A DNA stretch of 64,000 bases, taken from NCBI GenBank assembly GCA_017540645.1, contig JAFYAQ010000014.1:28437-92436 (forward strand), read 5' to 3'. The stretch's first letter is position 1. Every line of letters begins with the position of its first letter. This stretch comes from Oscillospiraceae bacterium. Its GTDB lineage: Bacteria > Bacillota > Clostridia > Oscillospirales > Oscillospiraceae. Of the stretch, positions 1-7,953 are shown one piece after another. The notes under the pieces are model-generated. The model saw nothing but the letters and a program-made list of their open reading frames with translations, searched no databases and had not been told where the DNA came from. The translations under genes and the position numbers were made by a program.

Positions 1-534
1 AGTTAACCTCTGAAGAGCTGCGCCGACTACATTTGGATCAGCCTCAGGGTTCGCCGCCATATATTTCGGCATGAATGTCCAGCTCTGGAACCCAGGCTTA
101 AACACTTCCGAAATGTCAGGGATCCAGAATGAACTCTTCTCATGTGCCGGAGTAGTAACCGCAAAGCGATCCTCTCCCGGCTGTGCCAGCGGGTTGAATG
201 CAATCCTAATACATTTTTCGGTATAATCCTCAGTCAAGATCTTCGCACCGGCTATGGCCGTCATGATAGCTGTAACGCGCTGCTGGCCGTCAATGAGGAT
301 CTTCTTACCTACTGCAGACTTCCCATTCTTCAGCTTGACATCAGGGTTCTGCCAAATGATTAGATACCCCGTAGGATAGCCATTATAGAGAGAGTCGATC
401 AGATCTCTAACCTGTTTTCCGTTCCATACAAACGGACGCTGGATCTCCGGTATTGCGATTTCTCCGGCATCAATATAACCAAGAAGAGATTTAACAGAGT
501 ACTGCGATACGGAATACTTATCTACATTATCCAT
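1..534 (-). CDS. DUF262 (ParB/GmrS-like) protein, 5' part only
   Basis: The gene runs off the left edge, so only the first 178 codons are seen and the stop lies outside the window. The N-terminal half shows the DUF262 signatures IPEIQRPFVW near residue 28 and LIDGQQRVTA near residue 75, which form the ParB/Srx-like nucleotide-binding core of this family. DUF262 proteins include GmrSD-type modification-dependent nucleases and other phage-defence factors, often paired with DUF1524 HNH domains. Whether this one carries such a domain cannot be seen. The ATG at 534 has an AAAGG ribosome site nine bases upstream and gives the usual family N terminus. An in-frame ATG at 645 would add 37 residues with no clear ribosome site. 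Confidence 0.85.
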   Translation of the reverse strand, partial: MDNVDKYSVSQYSVKSLLGYIDAGEIAIPEIQRPFVWNGKQVRDLIDSLYNGYPTGYLIIWQNPDVKLKNGKSAVGKKILIDGQQRVTAIMTAIAGAKILTEDYTEKCIRIAFNPLAQPGEDRFAVTTPAHEKSSFWIPDISEVFKPGFQSWTFMPKYMAANPEADPNVVGAALQRLT

Positions 535-697
535 TGGCCTAACCTTTCTATTTATCAAAATACTTTGTTTATCTAATCCCATTGCCAGCCATTCAGCTTT
601 TTGTATGAGCTGAATAATAAGACTCGGAGACGGAGCATTTGTCATGCGCCGCAAAGAAAGCATGAATAAAACTACCGCGGAAATGCGGCTCCCCATG

Positions 698-750
698 ATG
701 CAGGGGCGGGTCCTTTTGACTCATTTTTGTCAAGAAGGCCCGTCCCGCTG
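698..750. terminator. imperfect inverted repeat downstream of the Hsp70-like gene
   Basis: GCAGGGGCGGGTCC...TTTTGAC and GTCAAGAAGGCCC...GCTGC can pair with a few mismatches around an AT-rich loop. It lies between two minus-strand genes, just after the stop of the gene ending at 758. No proper T tract follows on the minus strand, so this is only a possible terminator. Confidence 0.4.
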
Positions 751-757
751 CTATTTC

Positions 758-2668
758 TTATCCCAGGGGGATCTCCACGATCTCCGCCATTTTGGTCAGA
801 AACCGGTCGATCTGGTCGGAGATCTCCCGGACCAGGCGGGCGGTGATCTCCTCGTTTTTCTCTTTTTCCAGATTCTCGTAAAAGCTGGCCTTCACCTGGG
901 CCGAGAGCTTTTCCACCCGGTCCTCCAGGCGGGAGATAGGCACCAGCTTTCGCAGGGGCTGGGGGAGATTGGTGCCCATCAGGGCCTTCTGCATCCGGTT
1001 TTTACCCAGGAGCAGCAGCAACAGCGAGACGGTGGTTCCTACCACGATGCCGGAGATGCCCCCGGAGATCAGGGCGATGCCGCTCCCGCCGCACACCAGC
1101 CCCACCAGGATGGAGATGATGGCGTTGATCAGCCAGGTGATCTCCTCCACGGCAAAGACCCGGCCAGCGTCGATCTGGATGTCGATATCCGAGAGGGACA
1201 GATAGGAGGTCAGGCTCATGCTCTTGTAGGGGACGTTGTGGCTCACGCAGATGGGCATGGTGTGCTCCTCCACGTCATAGGCCACGGGCTTGAGCCACTC
1301 GGCGATGGGCCGGGCCAGTAACTCCTGGGCCCGATCCGAGCGGAGCCAGGCCTCCACCTCGCTGCGCATGACCGGGTTGATGTCCGAGAGCTTTTTGATC
1401 TCCCCGGAACGCCAGCGGTCCACCACTGGCAGAGCCACCTCCCGCAGCAGAGGCTCCACCACGGCGTCCACGGTCCGGCGGTACAGATCCTGGATGTGGC
1501 TCCCCACGATCTTCTCCACGATGCTGGATTCGGTCAGGTCCGCCACCTCCCGCCGGAACTCCCGCAGCTCGGCGTCGATCCGCCCGCTCCAGGCTAAGCC
1601 CCGGGCCACGGAGAACTCCGGCTCGGCGCTGGTGACCACCACCGCCTCCGGGAACACGTCCGCGCACCAGTCCCGGATGTCCCGGAGCTTGGACACGCCG
1701 CCGGTCAGGAACAGCAGCTCCGGCAGCTCCCCCTGGATGTGGGAGCGGACCCCCCGCAGGCTCTGGCAGAACACCTCCCGGAAGGACTTGCCGCCCAGGG
1801 AGCGGACCCCCTTCAGCAGCAATGCGTCGGCGGTCTCCGGGTCCATGCGCAGCGTCAGGCTGACGGGCTCGTCGTAGAGGATGCGCACGGTCTTGCAGCA
1901 CTCGTTGGTCTGCCAGTACTCCTCATCGGAAAAATACTTCTCCTTCAGCCTCCGGGCGGCAAAATCGCAGTAGCTCTTCCAGGCGGGGCTGGCCTCAAAG
2001 ATGCGGCGGATCTGCTTTTCCTGGCTGCTCTGGCGCACGGCCCGCTCCAGCAGCAGCTCGTCCAGGATGCCGCCCCCCAGGGCCACTTCCCCGGCGGTCT
2101 GGAGCGAGACCTCCCGTCCGCCCATGATGTAGGCAAAGTCCGTGGTGGATGAGCCGATATCCACCACCAGGACGGGCTTGGAGAGGATGTCGTAGCCCAC
2201 CTGCAGATGCCGGGACTGGCAGGCGCTGATCAGCGCCGCCCGGGACTCGGAGATGATCCGCGCCGGCGGATAGCCCGTATCCTCAAAAATACGGCGGTAG
2301 CGCTCCCGGTCCGCCTTTCCCCAGCCGGCGGGGCAGCCGATGTAAAAGCAGCAGTCCTCCCCTTTCACCAGCTCTCCGCTCTGGTACAGCTCTCCCAGCA
2401 CCCCGGCGGCAAAGCTCTTCACGTCCTTTTCGCTCTCCGGATCGGTGAGGAAGCGGCTCTTGAAGCGGATGGACCGGGTCACGGTGTTGGTGTTGTAGCA
2501 GGCGCTCTCCCCGATCAGCAGCTCTCCGCCCACGGTCCGGGCATAGGCGGTGATAAAGCTCTGGGCGTCCTTCACCGGGATCATCTGGGGCTGGCTGCTG
2601 TCCTTTTTTGCCAGACGGGCGATGGCGCTCTCCGCGTCGCCCAGGTCAAAACCGTAATATCTCTCCAT
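758..2668 (-). CDS. Hsp70/actin-like ATPase with C-terminal membrane anchor
   Basis: The first ~370 residues of this 636-residue protein follow the Hsp70/actin ATPase plan: phosphate-1 loop YGFDLGDAES near the N terminus, phosphate-2 loop VVDIGSSTTDFAYI around residue 165, an adenosine motif LLFLTGGVSKLRDIRDW around 320, and a closing EPEFSVARGLAW. No DnaK-type substrate-binding domain follows. Instead there is a helical region, then a strongly hydrophobic stretch at about residues 505-555 that should form two membrane helices, then a charged helical tail. It starts two bases after the stop of the upstream membrane gene, so the two are almost certainly co-translated. The client is unknown. 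The domain order resembles Hsp70-like proteins outside the DnaK/HscA/HscC groups. Confidence 0.8.
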   Translation of the reverse strand: MERYYGFDLGDAESAIARLAKKDSSQPQMIPVKDAQSFITAYARTVGGELLIGESACYNTNTVTRSIRFKSRFLTDPESEKDVKSFAAGVLGELYQSGELVKGEDCCFYIGCPAGWGKADRERYRRIFEDTGYPPARIISESRAALISACQSRHLQVGYDILSKPVLVVDIGSSTTDFAYIMGGREVSLQTAGEVALGGGILDELLLERAVRQSSQEKQIRRIFEASPAWKSYCDFAARRLKEKYFSDEEYWQTNECCKTVRILYDEPVSLTLRMDPETADALLLKGVRSLGGKSFREVFCQSLRGVRSHIQGELPELLFLTGGVSKLRDIRDWCADVFPEAVVVTSAEPEFSVARGLAWSGRIDAELREFRREVADLTESSIVEKIVGSHIQDLYRRTVDAVVEPLLREVALPVVDRWRSGEIKKLSDINPVMRSEVEAWLRSDRAQELLARPIAEWLKPVAYDVEEHTMPICVSHNVPYKSMSLTSYLSLSDIDIQIDAGRVFAVEEITWLINAIISILVGLVCGGSGIALISGGISGIVVGTTVSLLLLLLGKNRMQKALMGTNLPQPLRKLVPISRLEDRVEKLSAQVKASFYENLEKEKNEEITARLVREISDQIDRFLTKMAEIVEIPLG

Positions 2669-2670
2669 CT

Positions 2671-3552
2671 TTATCCCTCCGGGTCGGAGGCCAGGCCCTT
2701 CTTGATCAGACGTCCGTCATACAGCAGGGCCGGGCGCACGGTGGCGGAGCGCCGGGCGGGCAGCAGCTCGAACCAGCTCTCCTTTTCCTTCGTATAGTCT
2801 ACGGTCTCCACATTCCTCTGATGCAGGAAGTAGCGGATGCTGCCGATGATCTCCTCCGCGTCGTCGTCGCTCCCCCGGCGGGCGTAGGCGGCCTCCAGCA
2901 GAGAGGCAAACAGCTCCGTCTCCTCCCCGTTCATCCCGCCTTCCCGGGCAGCACGCTGGGTCTCGGCGATCTTCCGATCCTCCCGCAGTTCCTTCACTCT
3001 CCGGTCCGCTATCAGCAGCGTGCCCCGGAGCGTGCGGTAGATCTGGGCGGCATCCACCAGGAATTCCTGTTTTTTCTCCGCCTCCGGGCCGCGGCTTTCC
3101 CCTTTTTTCCGCCGAAACAGCGCGCCGCCCGCCGCGAGAAGAGCCGCGCCCAGCACCGTCGGCAGCAGGGCCCCCAGGGTCAGGGCCGCGGAGCTGTTTT
3201 TCAAAAGCACCAGAAAGGCGCCCAATACCAGCGCCAGTCCCGCCAGAGACAGGATCAGTCCCAGAGGCCGGATGCCCCGCTTTTTCTCCCCGCTCTTTGC
3301 GCTGAGCTGCCACTCCCGGACCTCTCCCACCGCGCCAAGCAGGGGCAGGGTGTTCCGGGCGGTCTGGAGGATCGCCTGGACCAGGATCGTCTCCTCCTCG
3401 CCGTCGGCCTCCTCGCTGTAACGGTACAGGATGCGGTCCAGCTCCTTTTCCACCGTCGCCTGGGCGGCCTCCGGCGTTCTATCTCTGGAAATATTTTCCA
3501 AAAGCATCTCTTTGTCCTCTTCCAGAAGACCGGAGAGCGTTTTTTCCTCCAT
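2671..3552 (-). CDS. membrane protein partnered with the Hsp70-like ATPase
   Basis: I do not recognise the family. From the ATG at 3552 (AGGAGG ribosome site eight bases upstream) the protein has 293 residues. It has an acidic helical N-terminal region of about 95 residues, two adjacent hydrophobic helices (around residues 105-155) ending in RRKK, and a charged helical C-terminal half. A longer reading frame extends upstream but lacks a ribosome site. The gene abuts the Hsp70-like ATPase by two bases and precedes it in the operon, and both have a membrane hairpin. That suggests a membrane complex, perhaps with this protein as adaptor or exchange factor, but nothing in the sequence shows its role. 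Confidence 0.75.
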   Translation of the reverse strand: MEEKTLSGLLEEDKEMLLENISRDRTPEAAQATVEKELDRILYRYSEEADGEEETILVQAILQTARNTLPLLGAVGEVREWQLSAKSGEKKRGIRPLGLILSLAGLALVLGAFLVLLKNSSAALTLGALLPTVLGAALLAAGGALFRRKKGESRGPEAEKKQEFLVDAAQIYRTLRGTLLIADRRVKELREDRKIAETQRAAREGGMNGEETELFASLLEAAYARRGSDDDAEEIIGSIRYFLHQRNVETVDYTKEKESWFELLPARRSATVRPALLYDGRLIKKGLASDPEG

Positions 3553-3752
3553 CCCACACCCCTCCTTGGGCATTATTCTGATGGTATTATACAATATCCG
3601 CCCCCTTTGCGCAAGTCTCTGCGGTCCGGGCGCTTCGTCCGGGCCGGGCATTTTTGCGCCGTCGGGCTCTTTCCTATTTTGGCCATGTGTGTTATGATCG
3701 CAGCGAGAGAACCGGGCCCGGAACTCGGACCCGCTGCAAAGGAGGAGGCCCC

Positions 3753-5024
3753 ATGGAGCAGGACTTTCCCCGATTTGACATGAAGCGGCCGCCGGTGCGC
3801 ACCCGTTGGTTTCTGCGCCCTCTGACCTGGATGCTCAGCGCGCCGGAGGTCCTGGCCCACGGGACGCGGATACAGAAGATCCGCACCGAGGGTCTTCGTC
3901 CCCCCTATGTGCTGCTTTGCAACCACAACGCTTTTCTGGACTTCAAGGTGGCCACCATCGCCACCTTCCCGCACCGGGCCAACTATGTGGTCGCCATCGA
4001 CGGGTTCATCGGGCGGGAGGAGCTGCTGCGGCAGGTGGGCTGCATCTGCAAGCGCAAGTTCACCAACGACACCCAGCTGATCCGGCAGCTGCGCCGGGTC
4101 ATACAAAACGGCGACATCGCCATGATCTACCCCGAGGCCCGCTACTCCCTGTGCGGCACCACGGCGGTCCTGCCCGCTTCTCTGGGCAAGCTGTGCAAGC
4201 TGCTGGGGGTGCCGGTGGTCACGCTGATCTGCCACGGGCACCATGTGAACTCCCCCTTCTGGAATCTCCATTCCCGGGGCGTCCGGCCCACCGAGGCGGA
4301 GCTGACCCGGATCTTCACGGCGGAGGAACTGGAAAAAGCCACGGTCGACGAGGTGAACGACGCGATCCTGGCACAGTTTCAGTATGACGACTTCGCCTGG
4401 CAGAAGGAGCGGGGCATCCCCACGCCCTACAAAAAGCGGGCGGAGGGTCTGCACAAGGTCCTCTATCAGTGCCCCCACTGCGGCACGGAGTTTCGCATGG
4501 CCTCGGAGGGCGAGGAGCTTTTCTGCCAGAGCTGCGGCAAGCGCTGGCACATGAGCGAGTATGGCCAACTGCAGGCCCTCGAGGGCGATACGGAGTTCTC
4601 CCACATCCCCGACTGGTATGAGTGGGAGCGCTCCAACGTGCGCGCTCATGTGGAGGCCGGCAGCTACTCCAGCGGGGAACTGGCCGTCCATGTGGATTCT
4701 CTGCCCAACGCCCGGGGCTTTATCCGTCTGGGCAGCGGCACCATGGTCCATGACATGAGCGGCTTCCGTGTCTCCGGGACGGACGGGGAAGGACAGCCCT
4801 TTGAGATGCGCAAATCTGTCCCCAGTCTCTACTCCTGCCACATCGAGTATGAGTACCTGGGCAAGTACGGGGACTGCGTGGATCTGAACACGCTGGAGGA
4901 CACCTGGTACATCTATCCCCACGGGAACGATTTCTCCGTGACCAAGATGGCCCTTGCCACGGAGGAACTGTATTTTGCCTACCGCCGGTCCATCGGCCGC
5001 CCCTGCCGGCCAGGGCTGGCGTGA
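3753..5024 (+). CDS. PlsC-like 1-acyl-glycerol-phosphate acyltransferase with zinc ribbon
   Basis: A 423-residue protein with the glycerolipid acyltransferase core: the HX4D motif appears as NHNAFLDF at about residue 57 and the phosphate-binding block III as YPEARYS around residue 128. Such enzymes acylate lysophosphatidate or similar lipids at the membrane face. After the acyltransferase domain a zinc ribbon follows, CPHCGTEF...CQSCGKRW, near residues 240-265, then a beta-rich tail of about 150 residues. That tail is unusual for simple PlsC proteins of about 240 residues. The ATG at 3753 is chosen because AAGGAGG lies eight bases upstream. The lipid substrate and the role of the tail are unknown. 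Confidence 0.8.
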   Translation: MEQDFPRFDMKRPPVRTRWFLRPLTWMLSAPEVLAHGTRIQKIRTEGLRPPYVLLCNHNAFLDFKVATIATFPHRANYVVAIDGFIGREELLRQVGCICKRKFTNDTQLIRQLRRVIQNGDIAMIYPEARYSLCGTTAVLPASLGKLCKLLGVPVVTLICHGHHVNSPFWNLHSRGVRPTEAELTRIFTAEELEKATVDEVNDAILAQFQYDDFAWQKERGIPTPYKKRAEGLHKVLYQCPHCGTEFRMASEGEELFCQSCGKRWHMSEYGQLQALEGDTEFSHIPDWYEWERSNVRAHVEAGSYSSGELAVHVDSLPNARGFIRLGSGTMVHDMSGFRVSGTDGEGQPFEMRKSVPSLYSCHIEYEYLGKYGDCVDLNTLEDTWYIYPHGNDFSVTKMALATEELYFAYRRSIGRPCRPGLA

Positions 5025-5053
5025 ACGCAGGGGCAGGGTCTTTTCCCCGGCAC

Positions 5054-5083
5054 TGGACAAACGATACCCGCATGGGGTAAGAT
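5054..5083 (+). promoter_or_regulatory. candidate sigma-A promoter for the NifX-FKBP gene
   Basis: TGGACA (5054-5059) and TAAGAT (5078-5083) are separated by 18 bases and lie 35 bases upstream of the start codon. Both hexamers deviate from consensus at one or two positions. Confidence 0.5.
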
Positions 5084-5118
5084 AAACACGAACAAGCAAA
5101 AAAGGAGAATTCGTATTC

Positions 5119-5976
5119 ATGAAGATCGCGGTAACGTATCAGGACGGCGAGGTGTTTCAGCACTTCGGACACACGGAGCAGTTCAAGGTGTATGAGGTAG
5201 AGGACGGAAAGGTCGTCTCCTCCCGGCTCATCGGTTCCAACGGCAGCGGCCACGGCGCGCTGGCCGGGCTCCTGGCCGGGGAGAAGATCGACGTTTTGAT
5301 CTGCGGGGGCATCGGCGGCGGCGCCCAGGCGGCCCTGGCGGAACAGGGGATCGAGCTCTGCGCCGGGGCTTCCGGCAGCGCCGATGAGGCGGTGGAGGCC
5401 TATCTGCGGGGCGAGCTGATCAACACCGGCGCCAACTGCGACCATCACCACGGCGGCGAGCACTCCTGCCACGATCACGAGGAAGGCCATTCCTGCCATG
5501 GACGGGAGAGCGGCTGCGGCGGATGCCACGCCGGTCCGGCCATGCAGGGCAAAAACGTGGGCAAGACCGTCCGCGCCCATTACCGCGGGACCTTTAACGA
5601 CGGCACACAGTTCGACTCCTCCTATGACCGGGGCGAGCCGCTGGAGTTTATCTGCGGGGCGGGACAGATGATCCCCGGCTTTGACGCCGCGGTGGCGGAT
5701 ATGGACGTGGGACAGACCGTCCAGGTGCATCTGCTGCCCGCCCAGGCCTACGGCGAGCCGGATCCGGCGGCGATCTTTACCATGGAGATCGCCCTTCTCC
5801 CCGGGGCGGAAGAGTTGGACGTCGGGGAGCGGGTCTACCTGCAAAACGCTTATGGCCAGCCCTTCCAGGCCAGTGTGGCGGCCAAGGATGAGAAAACGAT
5901 CACCTTTGACGCCAATCACGAGATGGCCGGCAAGGAGCTGAATTTCACCATTGAGCTGGTGGAGGTGCTCGGCTGA
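5119..5976 (+). CDS. NifX/NafY-like domain fused to FKBP-type prolyl isomerase
   Basis: A 285-residue two-domain protein. Residues 1-105 match the dinitrogenase iron-molybdenum cofactor (NifX/NafY/NifB C-terminal) fold, starting MKIAVTYQDGEVFQHFGHTE, with a glycine-rich ICGGIGGGAQ segment. A linker at about 108-145 is packed with His and Cys (CDHHHGGEHSCHDHEEGHSC and CGGCH) and should bind metal. Residues 150-285 form an FKBP-type isomerase of the SlyD type with an inserted flap (GTFNDGTQFDSSYDRGEPLEF, AQAYGEPDP). SlyD itself has a His/Cys-rich tail used in nickel handling, so a metallochaperone-foldase role is reasonable. No nif genes are seen nearby. The ribosome site AAAGGAGA precedes the ATG. 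Confidence 0.85.
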   Translation: MKIAVTYQDGEVFQHFGHTEQFKVYEVEDGKVVSSRLIGSNGSGHGALAGLLAGEKIDVLICGGIGGGAQAALAEQGIELCAGASGSADEAVEAYLRGELINTGANCDHHHGGEHSCHDHEEGHSCHGRESGCGGCHAGPAMQGKNVGKTVRAHYRGTFNDGTQFDSSYDRGEPLEFICGAGQMIPGFDAAVADMDVGQTVQVHLLPAQAYGEPDPAAIFTMEIALLPGAEELDVGERVYLQNAYGQPFQASVAAKDEKTITFDANHEMAGKELNFTIELVEVLG

Positions 5977-6000
5977 GCGGGAGGCATCATAAAAACAAAA

Positions 6001-6037
6001 AGAGCCGCGGATCGTCGTGATCCGCGGCTCTTCTTGT
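6001..6037. terminator. bidirectional terminator
   Basis: AGAGCCGCGGATC pairs with GATCCGCGGCTCT around a five-base loop, with a T-rich tail on the plus strand and an A-rich run before it. It serves the NifX-FKBP gene and the convergent Nudix gene. Almost the same stem recurs at 14208-14237. Confidence 0.9.
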
Positions 6038-6042
6038 TTCGG

Positions 6043-6531
6043 TTATCCGGGGATGGGATCCGGGCGGGCCCGGTTTTCCCGCAGCAAGGGATAGCGCAGC
6101 CCGCTGAAATACGCATCCAGTGCAGCCCTGTGATCCTCCGCGAACAGCTCCGGGATCTCCTCCCGGCTGAAAAATCGCAGCTCGAAGGATTCCTCGTCGA
6201 TCCGCGGCTCCCCACGGACGATCCCGGCGGTGAAGTAGGCCGCGATCACATGGGCCGCGTCCCCGTTGCTCCAGACCATATGATGGTTATGGAAGATGCC
6301 CAGGAAGTCTTGCAGCTCCACTTCCAGCCCGGTCTCCTCCCGGATCTCCCGAAGCGCGGCCTGCTCGTAGGTCTCGTTCATCTCCAGAAGGCCACCGATC
6401 AGCCCCCAGCGCCCGTTGTCCGCCCGGCGCTGGAGCAGGATCTTGCCGTCCCGGAGGATCAGCGCCCCTGCGCAGTTGAGAATGATCTTCCGGGGCCCGA
6501 TCTCCCGGCGCAGCTCATGAATGTAGTCCAT
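6043..6531 (-). CDS. Nudix hydrolase
   Basis: From the ATG at 6531 the protein has 162 residues and a complete Nudix box, GGLLEMNETYEQAALREIREETGL written here in parts as GGLLEMNET and REIREETG, which binds the divalent metal for cleaving nucleoside diphosphate-linked substrates. Which substrate cannot be told. A GGAGAAG ribosome site sits just upstream. Its start overlaps the end of the SGNH hydrolase gene by 17 bases, which points to translational coupling. A longer in-frame extension upstream reads like out-of-frame SGNH sequence and was dropped. Confidence 0.88.
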   Translation of the reverse strand: MDYIHELRREIGPRKIILNCAGALILRDGKILLQRRADNGRWGLIGGLLEMNETYEQAALREIREETGLEVELQDFLGIFHNHHMVWSNGDAAHVIAAYFTAGIVRGEPRIDEESFELRFFSREEIPELFAEDHRAALDAYFSGLRYPLLRENRARPDPIPG

Positions 6532-7096
6532 TTTCTTCTCCTGTTTCCCGAAGATGCCGTCCCAGCGCTTCCGCCAGCCCCGCGGCGAAAGCCGCGTGGC
6601 CCCGGGGCGAAAAATGCACGCCGTCAAAGCACAGCTCCACGCCCCACTGTCCCGCGTCGGCAAAGGCCAGACCGCTGCGCTCCGCGATCTCCCGGTAGAG
6701 AGAGGCCAGCTTCTTCGACCGGGTGATCAGCTCTTCGTTTTGTACCCACTCTCCCCGCTGCAGAGGCGGCGGCGCGATGAGCAGGATCTCCGGCCCCGCC
6801 TCCCGGAGCGCGGAGAGATACTCCTCCATCCGCTCCGCGGTTTTTCCGGCCCCGGTCCCCTCCAGCAGGTCGTTGGTGCCGAGCATAACGGCGATCAGCG
6901 TCGGTGCTTTCTCCCGGATCGCGGCGATACCGGCGGCATCGGCTGGGGGGATCCGCATGCCGTTCACCCCGCCGTTGAGCACCGTCACGCCGGGCAGGCG
7001 CTCTGTCCACCGGACGTCGGCAGGGTATCGGGAGCCCAGAAAAGAACGCGGGTCGTAGCCGTAGGTGTTGGAATCCCCGATACACAGGATCGTCAC
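6515..7096 (-). CDS. SGNH/GDSL-family hydrolase
   Basis: A 193-residue esterase-like protein with the SGNH blocks: block I GDSNTYGYD at residue 7 with the nucleophilic Ser, block III GTNDLLEG near residue 75, and block V DGVHFSPRGH near residue 160 with the Asp/His pair. No signal peptide is present, so it should act in the cytoplasm on acyl or acetyl esters, perhaps deacetylating sugars or lipids. It sits in a minus-strand run with the small genes at 7115 and 7388 and the downstream Nudix gene. Confidence 0.87.
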   Translation of the reverse strand: MTILCIGDSNTYGYDPRSFLGSRYPADVRWTERLPGVTVLNGGVNGMRIPPADAAGIAAIREKAPTLIAVMLGTNDLLEGTGAGKTAERMEEYLSALREAGPEILLIAPPPLQRGEWVQNEELITRSKKLASLYREIAERSGLAFADAGQWGVELCFDGVHFSPRGHAAFAAGLAEALGRHLRETGEENGLHS

Positions 7097-7114
7097 CGTT
7101 TTCCCCTCCCCGGC

Positions 7115-7339
7115 TCAGTAAATGCGCTTTATGTCTTTCGGCTCCACGCCGACCCGCCGGCAGAATGCCTCCACATCGCTCTGGCTGCGCGCCAGCTCGT
7201 ACTCGTGGAAGCGGCCGGTCTGCCGGTCCAGGAAGCCCAGGGTCATCTCGCCGGTGCAGATGCTGGAGCGCACCGCGGGCTCCTGCGCCGCCCGGTTATA
7301 GGGGATGGGCGGCGGGGTTTTTTTACGAAAAAGGGTCAT
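7115..7339 (-). CDS. small conserved hypothetical protein
   Basis: A 74-residue protein that begins MTLFRKKTPPPIPY and contains a short beta-hairpin-like segment (ICTGEMTLGFLDRQTGRFHEY). Proteins of this length and pattern are common in gut Clostridia, but I know of no function. It lies between the metallopeptidase-like gene and the SGNH hydrolase with short gaps, so it is probably in the same transcript. It ends 18 bases before the SGNH gene. Confidence 0.65.
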   Translation of the reverse strand: MTLFRKKTPPPIPYNRAAQEPAVRSSICTGEMTLGFLDRQTGRFHEYELARSQSDVEAFCRRVGVEPKDIKRIY

Positions 7340-7387
7340 GCGCTTTTACCTCCCTTTCGATCCGTGGTTTGTCTCTTTCCGAGGGGG

Positions 7388-7792
7388 TCACGACGTCCCC
7401 GTTTTGCGGCCGGCCCGGTCAGCGCGAAGCAGGTACGCCTCCTTCTCCCGTTCGTCCTTCGCCTCCAGAGAGGAGGAGTTGTGTATGCCGCCCAGGGATT
7501 CCAGATGGTGCCGGAACTCATGGCGGAGGATGCCGCGGAGAATGGTCTTTGCCTCCGCTGCATCCGCCTGCGGATGTATTCGGTCAAAGGAGCCCTTGTA
7601 TAGAACGATCTGCCGGATCCCGGAAGAGATCCGATACTGTCCCATGGTATAGAGATCGTTTCCCCGGGCATAGTCCGGGATCTCCCTGGCCTCGGACACG
7701 ACGACGCCGCCGGAGAGCTTTTGGAAAAACTCCTCCGGAAATTCGTCCAGCAATTCCTTAACAATACTCCGGTATTCTTCTATCGTCAGCAT
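7388..7792 (-). CDS. minimal zincin-like metallopeptidase
   Basis: A 134-residue protein carrying RHEFRHHLE around residue 92, an HExxH zinc motif. Size and layout fit the small predicted zinc-protease family (zincin-like, COG3824/PF06262), whose substrates are unknown. An N-terminal segment IEEYRSIVKELLDEFPEEFF and the GQYRISSGIRQIVLYKGSF strand before the helix also fit. It is the first gene of the minus-strand run and has a near-consensus promoter in front. Confidence 0.8.
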   Translation of the reverse strand: MLTIEEYRSIVKELLDEFPEEFFQKLSGGVVVSEAREIPDYARGNDLYTMGQYRISSGIRQIVLYKGSFDRIHPQADAAEAKTILRGILRHEFRHHLESLGGIHNSSSLEAKDEREKEAYLLRADRAGRKTGTS

Positions 7793-7810
7793 GATTCATT
7801 CACCGGAAAA

Positions 7811-7839
7811 AGTATAATGCAGCGCCCCTCAGAAGTCAA
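7811..7839 (-). promoter_or_regulatory. sigma-A promoter for the metallopeptidase/SGNH/Nudix run
   Basis: On the minus strand TTGACT (7839-7834) and TATACT (7816-7811) are exactly 17 bases apart. The -35 element lies in the loop and the spacer contains one arm of an inverted repeat, AGCGCCCCTC...GAGGGGGCGCT (7820-7855). That repeat may be an operator or the end of the upstream transcript. Confidence 0.75.
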
Positions 7840-7953
7840 TCGGAGGGGGCGCTGGGGGCGCTATCTCCCAAATAAAGAACGCTGACCCGGGATCATTTGT
7901 GTACGCGCCGATGACTCCGGGTCTTGATCTTTTTCAGGTACCGAGGGATTCTT

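Noticed and set aside
142..363. Plus-strand 73-codon frame at the left edge.
   Set aside because: It is antisense to the DUF262 gene, whose motifs are clear on the minus strand.
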